Assembly: GCF_900129885.1 (NCBI RefSeq)
Contig: NZ_FQXE01000005.1
Span: 147,959 to 211,958, forward strand
From: Pollutimonas bauzanensis
Lineage (GTDB): Bacteria > Pseudomonadota > Gammaproteobacteria > Burkholderiales > Burkholderiaceae_B
Direction: 5' to 3'
Length of the DNA stretch: 64,000 bases
The notes beneath the pieces are model-generated. The model ran no database searches. It was not told where the DNA came from and saw nothing but the letters and a program-made list of their open reading frames with translations. Below, piece by piece: positions 57,276 to 64,000 of this stretch; positions within the stretch are counted from its first letter, which is position 1, and every line of letters begins with the position of its first letter. Position numbers and translations under genes: made by a program.

Positions 57276-57908
57276 ATGCAACACTTCCATATATTATCCA
57301 CGCTGCTGCTTTATCCCGAGCCGGAATTGCTCGACAGCCTGCCTGAACTCGAAGCCGAGCTGCTGAACTCCCCGCAGCTGTACGCGCCGCTGCGGCCCTT
57401 GCTGGACGCCCTGGCGCATGGCGAGCTGATCGCATTGCAGGAGCGCTATGTCTCCACCTTCGATCGCAACCCCTCGCATTCGCTGCATCTGTTCGAGCAT
57501 ATCCACGGCGAATCGCGCGACCGCGGGCAGGCCATGGTGGACCTGATGCAGGAATACAGGAAACACGGCCTGGAAATGACGGGCACCGATTTGCCCGATT
57601 TCGTGCCCCTGTTCCTGGAATTCCTGGCGCAGGTGGAGCCCGCGCAGGCGCAGCGGCTGCTGGCCGATGCCGTGCACGTGCTGGCCCACATAGGGCGCAA
57701 GCTGGCCGCCAACGGCAGCCCCTATTCGGGAGTTTTCGATGTGCTGCAGCAACTGAGCCCGGTCGCCGCCGAAGAGCTGGCCGAGCCGCCGGTGCGCGAC
57801 ATGGATGAGGCGCTGGAAACCTTCGGCCCCGGCGCCGATGGCGTCGAGCCCTTGCTGGCGGTGCGCGTCCCCGCCGTGCAAACCGTCAAGTTCTACCCCA
57901 AAGGATAG
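57276..57908 (+). CDS. narJ: Nitrate reductase molybdenum cofactor assembly chaperone NarJ
   Basis: Dedicated chaperone that binds apo-NarG and lets molybdenum cofactor be inserted before membrane attachment. 210 residues from MQHFHILSTLLLYPEPELLD; the frame is open upstream inside narH but homology starts here. TorD/NarJ fold with the segment RNPSHSLHLFEHIHGESRDRG, the best conserved NarJ motif. Eleven bases separate its stop from the narI ATG. Confidence 0.94.
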   Translation: MQHFHILSTLLLYPEPELLDSLPELEAELLNSPQLYAPLRPLLDALAHGELIALQERYVSTFDRNPSHSLHLFEHIHGESRDRGQAMVDLMQEYRKHGLEMTGTDLPDFVPLFLEFLAQVEPAQAQRLLADAVHVLAHIGRKLAANGSPYSGVFDVLQQLSPVAAEELAEPPVRDMDEALETFGPGADGVEPLLAVRVPAVQTVKFYPKG

Positions 57909-57919
57909 GAGTGCGCATC

Positions 57920-58603
57920 ATGGAATATCTACACCAATTCGTCTTCGGCATCTACCCCTATATTGCGCTGGCCGTCTTCCTGCTGGGCAGCCTGGTGCGC
58001 TTCGACCGTGAACAGTACACCTGGAAATCCGACTCCAGCCAGGTCCTGTACGCCGGCAGCCTGCGTACCGGCAATATCCTGTTCCACGTCGGCATCCTGG
58101 GCCTGTTCTTCGGCCACATGGCCGGCCTGCTGACGCCTGTATGGTTCTGGGACGCCCTGGGCGTGGAGCATAGCGTCAAGCAGCTGGTGGCGATGGTGGC
58201 CGGCGGCATCATGGGCGGGCTGTGCCTGGTCGGCCTGCTGATCCTGCTGGTGCGCCGCTTCTCCAATCCGCGCATCCGGGCCGTCACCACGCTCAAGGAC
58301 AAGGTAGTCGTGCTGTGGATACTGGCCACGCTGCTGCTGGGCTTGTCGTCCATCTTTGTTTCCGCCGGCCATATGGACGGGCACATGATGGTGCTGTTGA
58401 TGACCTGGGCCCAGCATATCGTCACCCTGCGCGGCGACGCGGCTTCCTTCATCGTCGATGCGCCCCTGGTATTCAAGCTGCACCTGTTCATGGGCATGTC
58501 CCTGTTCGTGATCTTTCCCTTCACGCGCCTGGTGCATGTCTGGAGCGGCTTCGGCGCCGTCACCTATCTGGGCCGCGCTTTCCAACTGGTGCGCCCGCGC
58601 TGA
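57920..58603 (+). CDS. narI: Respiratory nitrate reductase gamma subunit (cytochrome b)
   Basis: Membrane diheme cytochrome b that oxidises quinol and passes electrons to NarH. 227 residues, five membrane helices. Heme ligands His56, His66 (NILFHVGILGLFFGHMAG) and His188, His206 (KLHLFMG, RLVHVWS) match E. coli His56/66/187/205. ATG 57920 has AGGAG eight bases upstream; the GTG at 57911 overlaps that ribosome site and is not used. Confidence 0.96.
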   Translation: MEYLHQFVFGIYPYIALAVFLLGSLVRFDREQYTWKSDSSQVLYAGSLRTGNILFHVGILGLFFGHMAGLLTPVWFWDALGVEHSVKQLVAMVAGGIMGGLCLVGLLILLVRRFSNPRIRAVTTLKDKVVVLWILATLLLGLSSIFVSAGHMDGHMMVLLMTWAQHIVTLRGDAASFIVDAPLVFKLHLFMGMSLFVIFPFTRLVHVWSGFGAVTYLGRAFQLVRPR

Positions 58604-58625
58604 GCCTGGCGTACAGGAGATCATC

Positions 58626-59372
58626 ATGAGCATTTCAGTCAACGGCGTCGAAATCACCGACTCGGCCATCGAACGCGAGCTGCCGCGCCACCGGCAGGCC
58701 AAGCACCCGATCAAGCAGGCGCTCGACGAGCTGGTCCTGCGCACCTTGCTGCTGCAGGAGGCCGAACGCCTGGGCATCGCCGCCGAGAGCGACGATGCGC
58801 GGATCGAAGCCCTGCTGGCGCGCGAGCTGCGGGTGCCCCAGCCCGACGAGTCGGCCTGCCTGACCTTCTACCGCAACCAGCCGGCCCTGTTCACCCAGGG
58901 GGAACTGGTCGAAGCGCGCCATATCCTGTTCCAGGTCACGCCGTCCGTCCCCCTGGACCTGCTGCGCGAGACCGGCGAGGCCATACTAGCGGAGCTGCGC
59001 GCCCGTCCCGAGCGCTTCGGGGAACTGGCCCACAAGTACTCCAACTGCCCATCCGGCCGGGATGGCGGCAAGCTGGGGCCCCTGGTGCGCGGCCAGACCG
59101 TCCCCGAATTCGAGGATTTCGTGTTCCGCCTGGCCGAAGGCGAAATGGGCAAGGGCCTGCTGGAGACCCGTTTCGGCCTGCATATCGTGCAAGCGACGCG
59201 CCGCGTCGAGGGCACGCTGCTGCCTTTTGATCTGGTGCGCGCGCAGATCTCCGACCGGCTGGGCACGCAGTCGTGGCAGCGCGCCGTGCACCAGTACCTG
59301 AAGATCCTGGTCGGCCGGGCCGACCTGCAGGGAGTCACGCTGGAAGCAGCGGATACGCCGCTGGTGCAATAG
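58626..59372 (+). CDS. Parvulin-type peptidyl-prolyl isomerase (NifM/PpiC-like) of the nar operon
   Basis: 248 residues: a helical N-terminal chaperone part (about 1-100) and a parvulin domain (about 95-200; ARHILFQVTPSV, KYSNCPSGRDGGKLGPLVRG, GLHIVQATRR). No signal peptide, so it is cytoplasmic like NifM. It follows narI after 22 bases with AGGAG. A PPIase gene at this place is common in beta/gamma-proteobacterial nar operons, and it probably helps folding of Nar subunits; this role is inferred from position. Confidence 0.88.
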   Translation: MSISVNGVEITDSAIERELPRHRQAKHPIKQALDELVLRTLLLQEAERLGIAAESDDARIEALLARELRVPQPDESACLTFYRNQPALFTQGELVEARHILFQVTPSVPLDLLRETGEAILAELRARPERFGELAHKYSNCPSGRDGGKLGPLVRGQTVPEFEDFVFRLAEGEMGKGLLETRFGLHIVQATRRVEGTLLPFDLVRAQISDRLGTQSWQRAVHQYLKILVGRADLQGVTLEAADTPLVQ

Positions 59373-59412
59373 GCCGGCGCCTCATCGAAGGCAATATTGA
59401 AGGCGGCAGGCC

Positions 59413-60099
59413 ATGAATGACATTGAAAAACTGGTTTGCGGCTATCACCGCTTCCAGCAGCAGTATTTTTGCGACCATCACACGCTGTTCGACAGCCTGC
59501 GCGAGTCCCAGAGCCCGACCACGCTGGTGATAGGCTGCTGCGATTCGCGCGTCGACCCCATGCTGCTGACGGGCAGCAAGCCGGGCGAGCTGTTCGTGGT
59601 GCGCAATATCGCCAATCTGGTGCCTCCCTGCACCGACGACGCCTCGCCGGGCGTCAGTTCCGCCATAGAGTTCGCCGTCTGCATCCTCGAGGTCAAGCGC
59701 ATCATCGTGCTGGGGCACGCGCGCTGCGGCGGCATCCGGGCATTGCTGGCTCCGCCGGAAATCGCGGCCGAGACCAGCTTCGTCGAACGCTGGATGCGCA
59801 TTGCCAAGCCGGTGCGCGACAAGGTGCTGCGCGAAATGGCGCATGCCTCCTCCGAGGCCAGGCACAAGGCCTGCGAAATGGCGAGCATTCTGCATTCCCT
59901 CGACAATCTGCTGACCTATCCCTGGCTCAAGCAGCGGGTGCAGGAAGGGCGCTTGATACTGCATGGCTGGTATTTCGATATTGGAAGCGGCGCGTTATTG
60001 GCGTATTCTTCCAGACAACAGGAATTCCTGCCTTTGGTCTGTCCGCCGGACGCGCCGGCGAAAGTCCGCGCCCAGGCGCCTGTCGGCGAGGAATCCTGA
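59413..60099 (+). CDS. Beta-class carbonic anhydrase
   Basis: Zinc enzyme interconverting CO2 and bicarbonate. 228 residues. Zinc ligands Cys42, Asp44 (GCCDSRVDP), His102 and Cys105 (LGHARCGG) are in place, with the Asp-Arg dyad at 44/46. It begins 40 bases after the nar PPIase gene and 40 bases before narX on the same strand, so it seems to be part of the nitrate respiration transcript, which is not usual. It may help pH or bicarbonate balance during denitrifying growth (inference). Confidence 0.92.
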   Translation: MNDIEKLVCGYHRFQQQYFCDHHTLFDSLRESQSPTTLVIGCCDSRVDPMLLTGSKPGELFVVRNIANLVPPCTDDASPGVSSAIEFAVCILEVKRIIVLGHARCGGIRALLAPPEIAAETSFVERWMRIAKPVRDKVLREMAHASSEARHKACEMASILHSLDNLLTYPWLKQRVQEGRLILHGWYFDIGSGALLAYSSRQQEFLPLVCPPDAPAKVRAQAPVGEES

Positions 60100-60139
60100 A
60101 CGGGTATACACCTGCTGAAAATGGCGTAAGCTGCTATAC

Positions 60140-62086
60140 ATGATTCTTCCTACCTTCCTGCATGCGTGGCGGCAACTTTCCACCAAGATCGTCAGCTTGT
60201 TGCTGGGGTTTCTGGCGCTGGCCCTGATGACCATAGGCGTCACGCTGTTCCTGTCCTGGCAACTGGAGGGCAGTTCGGCCGCCATCAATGAAACGGGCAG
60301 CCTGCGCATGCAGAGCTACCGCCTGTCCATGGCCCTGGCCAACTGGGTGGACACCGCGCCGGCCCAGGAGGAAGCCCGCATACGCGTGGACAGGGAGCTG
60401 CGCGCGGTGGAAGCCAAGTTTGCCCTGATCAAGAAGGGCGACCCGCAGCGCCCCTTGTTCCTGCCGCCGGAAGCCGAAATTCATGACAAATTCGAGGAAG
60501 TGTCGCGGCAATGGCATCAAGGGCTGCTGCCGCTGGTCAATACGATGCTGGGACAGCAGGGCGCCCTGCGGCGCGCCAGCTGGGAGCAGTACCACCCGCA
60601 GGTGGATGGCTACGTGGCGCAGGTGGATGATCTCGTCAACCTGATAGAAAAAGACAGCGAAAAACGCACGGTCTGGCTGCGCTCCTCGCAATTGGTGCTG
60701 GTGGCATTCGCGCTCGTCGGCACCGTCGTCGTCATCTACCTGATGTTCCTGCTGATCATCCAGCCGGTCACGCGCCTGCACGAGGGCATGCGGCGCATGA
60801 CGCAAAAGGATTTCAGCGTGCGCCTGCCGGTCGAGAGCCGGGACGAGTTCGGGCGCATGAGCGAAGGCTTCAATCTCATGGCCGACCGCCTCGAGGGTTT
60901 GTACAACAGCCTGGAAAGCCGCGTCCAGCAGAAGACCGCGGCGCTGGCCGACCAGAACCGGGAGCTGGCGCTGCTCTACGATATCGCCGCCTTTCTGCAA
61001 GTGCCGCGCCCCGTGGAGGCCATTTGCGAGGGCTTCCTGGACCGCATCTGCCAGTTTTTCCGGGCCGACGGCGGCCTGGTGCGCGTGCTGGAGCCGCTGC
61101 GCGGCAACCTGCACATGGTGGTGCACAAAGGGATTTCCGACGCCATGGTGGAAGCCGGCCACAATCTGAAGCTGGGCTCCTGCCTGTGTGGCCGCGCCGC
61201 CCTGCAAGGCACGTCGGCGGTGCACAATCTGCGCGCCATGGACGCGATCCCGCCCCTGCTTTGCCAGCGCGAAGGCTTTTGCACCGTATCCCTGTTTCCC
61301 ATCTACGCCCGCGACCAGCAGCTCGGCTTTTTCAATTTGCATTTCCGCCAGGCGAGAAGCTTCAGCAGGCATGAGGGGGACTTGCTGGCCACCCTCGGGC
61401 AGTTGCTAGGCGTGGCCATAGAAAACCTGCGCCTGGCCGCGCGCGAGCGCGAAATGGCCATCTCCGAGGAACGCAATATGGTGGCCCAGGGGCTGCACGA
61501 CAGTATCGCCCAGGGGCTGACCTTCCTGAACATCCAGGTACAGCTGCTGGAGGATTCCCTGCACAAGGGGAATTTCGAGGAAGCGGTCCAGATCGTGCCG
61601 GCGCTGCAGGCCGGCGTAAAGGAAAGCTACGAGGACGTGCGCGAATTGTTGTTGAATTTCCGCAGCCGCCTGGTGGAGGGGGACCTGGTGCGCTCCCTGG
61701 AGGCCACGGTCGGCAAGTTCCGCGACCTGACGGGCATCACCACGGAGTTCCTGGCCGATGTCGATGGCGCGCCGTTTCCCAGCGAGCAGCAGCTGCAGAT
61801 CCTGTTCATCGTGCAGGAGGCGCTGTCCAATATACGCAAGCACGCCATGGCCAACCACGTCGCCATCAGCCTGGCCGACCGCCAGGATTTTTCCTTGACC
61901 ATCCACGACAATGGCATAGGCTTCGATGTCGAAACCGTCAAGCAGAAGGGCGCCAGCCATGTGGGCCTCGATATCATGCGCGAGCGGGCCCAGCGCCTGC
62001 ACGCGCGATTCGATATCGCTTCCAGGCCGGGCGCGGGCACCACCGTGGTGCTGCACCTGCCCAGCAACAGGCGCCTGGCGGCGTGA
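60140..62086 (+). CDS. narX: Nitrate/nitrite sensor histidine kinase NarX
   Basis: 648 residues. Two membrane helices (about 15-40 and 190-212) flank a periplasmic sensor with the P-box INETGSLRMQSYRLS that binds nitrate; then HAMP (about 213-265), a GAF-like Cys-containing domain (about 290-440), and the HisKA_3/HATPase part with the phosphoacceptor His453 in AQGLHDSIAQGL and DNGIGFD. Autophosphorylates with nitrate and passes phosphate to NarL. The stop overlaps a frame leading into narL. TATACA (60135 region) lies close to the start. Confidence 0.94.
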   Translation: MILPTFLHAWRQLSTKIVSLLLGFLALALMTIGVTLFLSWQLEGSSAAINETGSLRMQSYRLSMALANWVDTAPAQEEARIRVDRELRAVEAKFALIKKGDPQRPLFLPPEAEIHDKFEEVSRQWHQGLLPLVNTMLGQQGALRRASWEQYHPQVDGYVAQVDDLVNLIEKDSEKRTVWLRSSQLVLVAFALVGTVVVIYLMFLLIIQPVTRLHEGMRRMTQKDFSVRLPVESRDEFGRMSEGFNLMADRLEGLYNSLESRVQQKTAALADQNRELALLYDIAAFLQVPRPVEAICEGFLDRICQFFRADGGLVRVLEPLRGNLHMVVHKGISDAMVEAGHNLKLGSCLCGRAALQGTSAVHNLRAMDAIPPLLCQREGFCTVSLFPIYARDQQLGFFNLHFRQARSFSRHEGDLLATLGQLLGVAIENLRLAAREREMAISEERNMVAQGLHDSIAQGLTFLNIQVQLLEDSLHKGNFEEAVQIVPALQAGVKESYEDVRELLLNFRSRLVEGDLVRSLEATVGKFRDLTGITTEFLADVDGAPFPSEQQLQILFIVQEALSNIRKHAMANHVAISLADRQDFSLTIHDNGIGFDVETVKQKGASHVGLDIMRERAQRLHARFDIASRPGAGTTVVLHLPSNRRLAA

Positions 62087-62109
62087 TTTTCCGGAAACCA
62101 GGAAACCCC

Positions 62110-62799
62110 ATGGATAAACCGACTTCCCCGATCAGCGTGCTGCTGGTCGATGACCACAAGCTGTTTCGCAGCGGCATCCGCTCCCTGCTGCAGCGCCATG
62201 CCGATTTCGTCGTGGTCGGCGAGGCGGCCGAAGGGCTGGAAGGGGTCAAGCGGGCCCGCCAGCTGCTGCCCGACGTGATCCTCCTGGACTTGAACATGCC
62301 GGGCATTTCGGGGCTGGAGACGCTGCAGCTGATACTGCAGGAATGCCCGGCCGCCGCAGTGATCATGCTGACGGTATCGGAGGACGCCGAGGACCTGACG
62401 GCCGCCCTGCAGGCCGGCGCGCGCGGTTATCTCGTCAAGAATATCGATGCCGACTTCCTGGTGCGCGCGATCCGGCGGGCCGCGGCGGGAGAACCCGTCA
62501 TCGCCGAAACAATGACGGCCAAGCTGGTGGCGCAATTGCGCGGCGAAGGCGCCGCGCCGCCCGCCGCGGCGCCGGCCGGGCTGGACAAGCTCACCCCGCG
62601 CGAGAAAGACACGCTTGCCTGCCTGGCGCGCGGCGAAAGCAACAAGATGATCGCCCGCTCACTGGATGTCTCCGAAAGCACGGTGAAAATCCATGTGCAG
62701 AGCATACTGAAGAAACTGGAACTCTCCAGCCGCGTACAGGCCGCCATATTCGCCGTGGAGCACGGCGTGGTGCCGGGAAAGGGCGAGACCCGCGCTTAA
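62110..62799 (+). CDS. narL: Nitrate response regulator NarL
   Basis: 229-residue two-component regulator. Receiver domain with Asp60 as phosphorylation site (VILLDLNMPG) and acidic pair VDDH; LuxR-type HTH (about 160-225, LTPREKDTLACLARGESNKM, SESTVKIHVQSILKKL). Partner of the preceding narX, 23 bases apart. Start at ATG 62110; a GTG at 62083 overlaps the narX stop. Its stop overlaps the convergent SDR stop by three bases (TTAA). Expected to activate narK1K2GHJI with nitrate. Confidence 0.94.
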   Translation: MDKPTSPISVLLVDDHKLFRSGIRSLLQRHADFVVVGEAAEGLEGVKRARQLLPDVILLDLNMPGISGLETLQLILQECPAAAVIMLTVSEDAEDLTAALQAGARGYLVKNIDADFLVRAIRRAAAGEPVIAETMTAKLVAQLRGEGAAPPAAAPAGLDKLTPREKDTLACLARGESNKMIARSLDVSESTVKIHVQSILKKLELSSRVQAAIFAVEHGVVPGKGETRA

Positions 62800-63797
62800 C
62801 TTCCCGGGCTGCCGGTAATGGGCAGCACGATGCCGGTGATGTAGCTCGAGCATGCCGCCGAGGCCAGGAACACATAGGCCGGCGATATCTCCTCGGGCTG
62901 GGCCGGCCGCCCCAGCGCCGTCTTGCTGCCGAACGACTTGACCTTCTCGGCCGGCTGGTCCGCCGGATTCAGCGGCGTCCATACCGGCCCCGGCGCCACG
63001 GCGTTGACGCGTATGCCTTTGTCGGCCAGATTGGCCGCCAGCGACATGGTGAACGCATGGATGGCGCCCTTGGTGGCCGAATAGTCCAGCAGTTTGGCGC
63101 TGCCCTGCAAGCCGGTCACCGAGCCGGTGTTGACTATGGCCGCGCCTTCCTTCAAGTGGGGCAGGGCTGCGCGCGCCATATGGAAATAGCCATATATATT
63201 GGTTCGCAGCGTTTCATCCAGGCGCTCTTCGGTAATGTCGAGCAGGGATTCGGCGTGTTCCTGGAAGGCGGCGTTGTTGACCAGGATATCGAGCTTGCCG
63301 AAGGCCTGCACCGTTTGCTCGACCGCAGCCCGGCAGAAGCCGGGGTCTTTCACGTCGCCGGCGATCAATATGCAGCGCCGGCCTTCCGCCTCGATATGCC
63401 GGCAGGTTTCCTGCGCGTCGCTGTGTTCATTCAGATAAACCACGGCAACGTCCGCTCCTTCCCGGGCGAAGAGCACGCCGACGGCGCGGCCTATGCCCGA
63501 ATCGCCCCCGGTGATGATGGCCGACAATCCTTCCAGCTTGCCGCTGCCTTTGTAGGCGGGCGCCTCGAACTGCGGCGCCAGTTCCAGGTCTTCTTCCAGG
63601 CCGGGCTTTTCCAGGTGCTGGGCGGGCATCGGCGGCTCGGGATGCGCGCGCGCGCCGGTCTGCGCTGCCTTGCCCGGCGCCGCGCCCTGGCCTGGCTTCT
63701 TTTCCTCGTCGCGCCTATCCTGTTCTTGCTGAATAGTGCGCTGCTTTTGCGCGGTGCCGCTGGCGTCCGTGCTGGGATGGTCTTTTTCCGGGGTCAT
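62796..63797 (-). CDS. Stress-type SDR oxidoreductase (YghA/GS39-like)
   Basis: 333 residues: a hydrophilic N-terminal extension (about 1-85) rich in Lys, Gln and Pro, then the SDR core. TGGDSGIG (96-103), NNAA and YSATKGAIHAF (catalytic Tyr/Lys) are present, with the C-terminal SSYITGIVLPITGS. The long N-terminus and the PAYVFLASAACSSYITG ending match the B. subtilis general stress protein 39 / E. coli YghA group. AAGGAAG precedes ATG 63797. A palindrome GCACA/TGTGC overlaps a weak -24/-12-like element upstream. Confidence 0.88.
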   Translation of the reverse strand: MTPEKDHPSTDASGTAQKQRTIQQEQDRRDEEKKPGQGAAPGKAAQTGARAHPEPPMPAQHLEKPGLEEDLELAPQFEAPAYKGSGKLEGLSAIITGGDSGIGRAVGVLFAREGADVAVVYLNEHSDAQETCRHIEAEGRRCILIAGDVKDPGFCRAAVEQTVQAFGKLDILVNNAAFQEHAESLLDITEERLDETLRTNIYGYFHMARAALPHLKEGAAIVNTGSVTGLQGSAKLLDYSATKGAIHAFTMSLAANLADKGIRVNAVAPGPVWTPLNPADQPAEKVKSFGSKTALGRPAQPEEISPAYVFLASAACSSYITGIVLPITGSPGS

Positions 63798-63856
63798 GGA
63801 TGGCTTCCTTTTCAGAGAGTTCCGCGGCGCTGGGCCGCTGGGCGCAAGGCGCATGC

Positions 63857-63872
63857 AGCACATCGTGTGCCC
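63857..63872 (-). promoter_or_regulatory. Palindrome / weak sigma-54-like element upstream of the stress SDR
   Basis: Minus-strand GGGCACACGATGTGCT keeps GG-N10-GC spacing with a good CAC, but its -12 half is GTGCT (about 10 of 14 positions). GCACA-tcg-TGTGC inside it is an 11-14 bp palindrome, so a repressor or activator operator is an equal possibility. Confidence 0.25.
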
Positions 63873-63966
63873 GGCGAGCCGGCTCGCCGCCGCGGTCCGG
63901 CCCCGGAAATGATATGTTTCCAAAGGCGCCGCCCTCGCGGGCGCGCCGCCTGATAGAATTTCCAGC

Positions 63967-64000
63967 ATGCCCAGCCGCGATGAGGAAATGCTAGTCGATC
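63967..64000 (+). CDS. Start of an unidentified gene, cut by the window end
   Basis: An ATG with an open frame MPSRDEEMLVD runs off the right edge. TAGAAT (63954-63959) just upstream could be a -10 element, implying a very short leader. Too short to identify; whether it is a real gene cannot be judged from this window. Confidence 0.3.
   Translation, partial: MPSRDEEMLVD

Overview
The window is a dense, high-GC stretch of bacterial chromosome (no rRNA, tRNA, IS element, phage or CRISPR array seen) with strongly G/C-biased third codon positions. Gene content and protein similarity as I recall it point to a beta-proteobacterium of the Alcaligenaceae/Burkholderiales (Bordetella, Achromobacter, Pusillimonas or Castellaniella-like); I cannot fix the genus. 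The capacity for nitrate respiration is explicit: narK1-narK2-narGHJI with narXL.

Layout. 1-4.5 kb: glycerol-3-phosphate uptake operon ugpBAEC (minus strand) behind a three-unit PHO box. 4.6-5.5 kb: proC. 5.7-10.5 kb: branched-chain amino acid ABC operon livJHMGF with an intrinsic terminator after livJ. 10.6-18.7 kb: an S9 peptidase, a hydroxypyruvate-reductase/glycerate-kinase/SDR group, an Epd/GAPDH-like dehydrogenase, fumC and a DUF488 gene. 18.7-23.3 kb: nfeD-slipin and gnd-zwf. 23.4-29.7 kb: a universal stress protein gene with a near-perfect FNR/Anr box, a GH15 hydrolase coupled to acylphosphatase, an FMN reductase, cbpA-cbpM, a zinc alcohol dehydrogenase and a secreted Cys-repeat protein. 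29.8-36 kb: a probable remnant of a GntR-type regulator, a class III aminotransferase, ghrA, small envelope proteins (including a 23-residue membrane peptide) and a solitary P450. 36-46.7 kb: phosphoketolase, DUF1415, arfB, pgi, pirin, a Kef-type antiporter and a large catalase. 46.8-49.1 kb: acyl-CoA-dehydrogenase-like/methyltransferase/glycosyltransferase mini-cluster. 49.3-62.8 kb: nitrate respiration locus narK1K2GHJI-ppiC-carbonic anhydrase-narXL. 62.8 kb to the end: a stress-type SDR and the first codons of a further gene.

How the parts fit. The 23-46 kb region reads as a stress, low-oxygen and sugar-phosphate district: zwf, gnd, pgi and phosphoketolase handle hexose/pentose phosphates, while catalase, Kef, pirin, Usp, SYLF lipoprotein and CbpAM are protective functions. 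The most interesting signal is a repeated promoter-like element, GG-N10-GC with a TTGCT -12 half (sigma-54 type, -24/-12), placed 45-100 bp upstream of at least five genes here (Cys-repeat protein, four-TM membrane protein, phosphoketolase, pgi, catalase) with weaker copies before kef and the terminal SDR. No sigma-54 activator gene lies in the window. This suggests a shared stress/carbon regulon and is inference from sequence alone. Protein identities are from motif reading and memory of families, not from searches.
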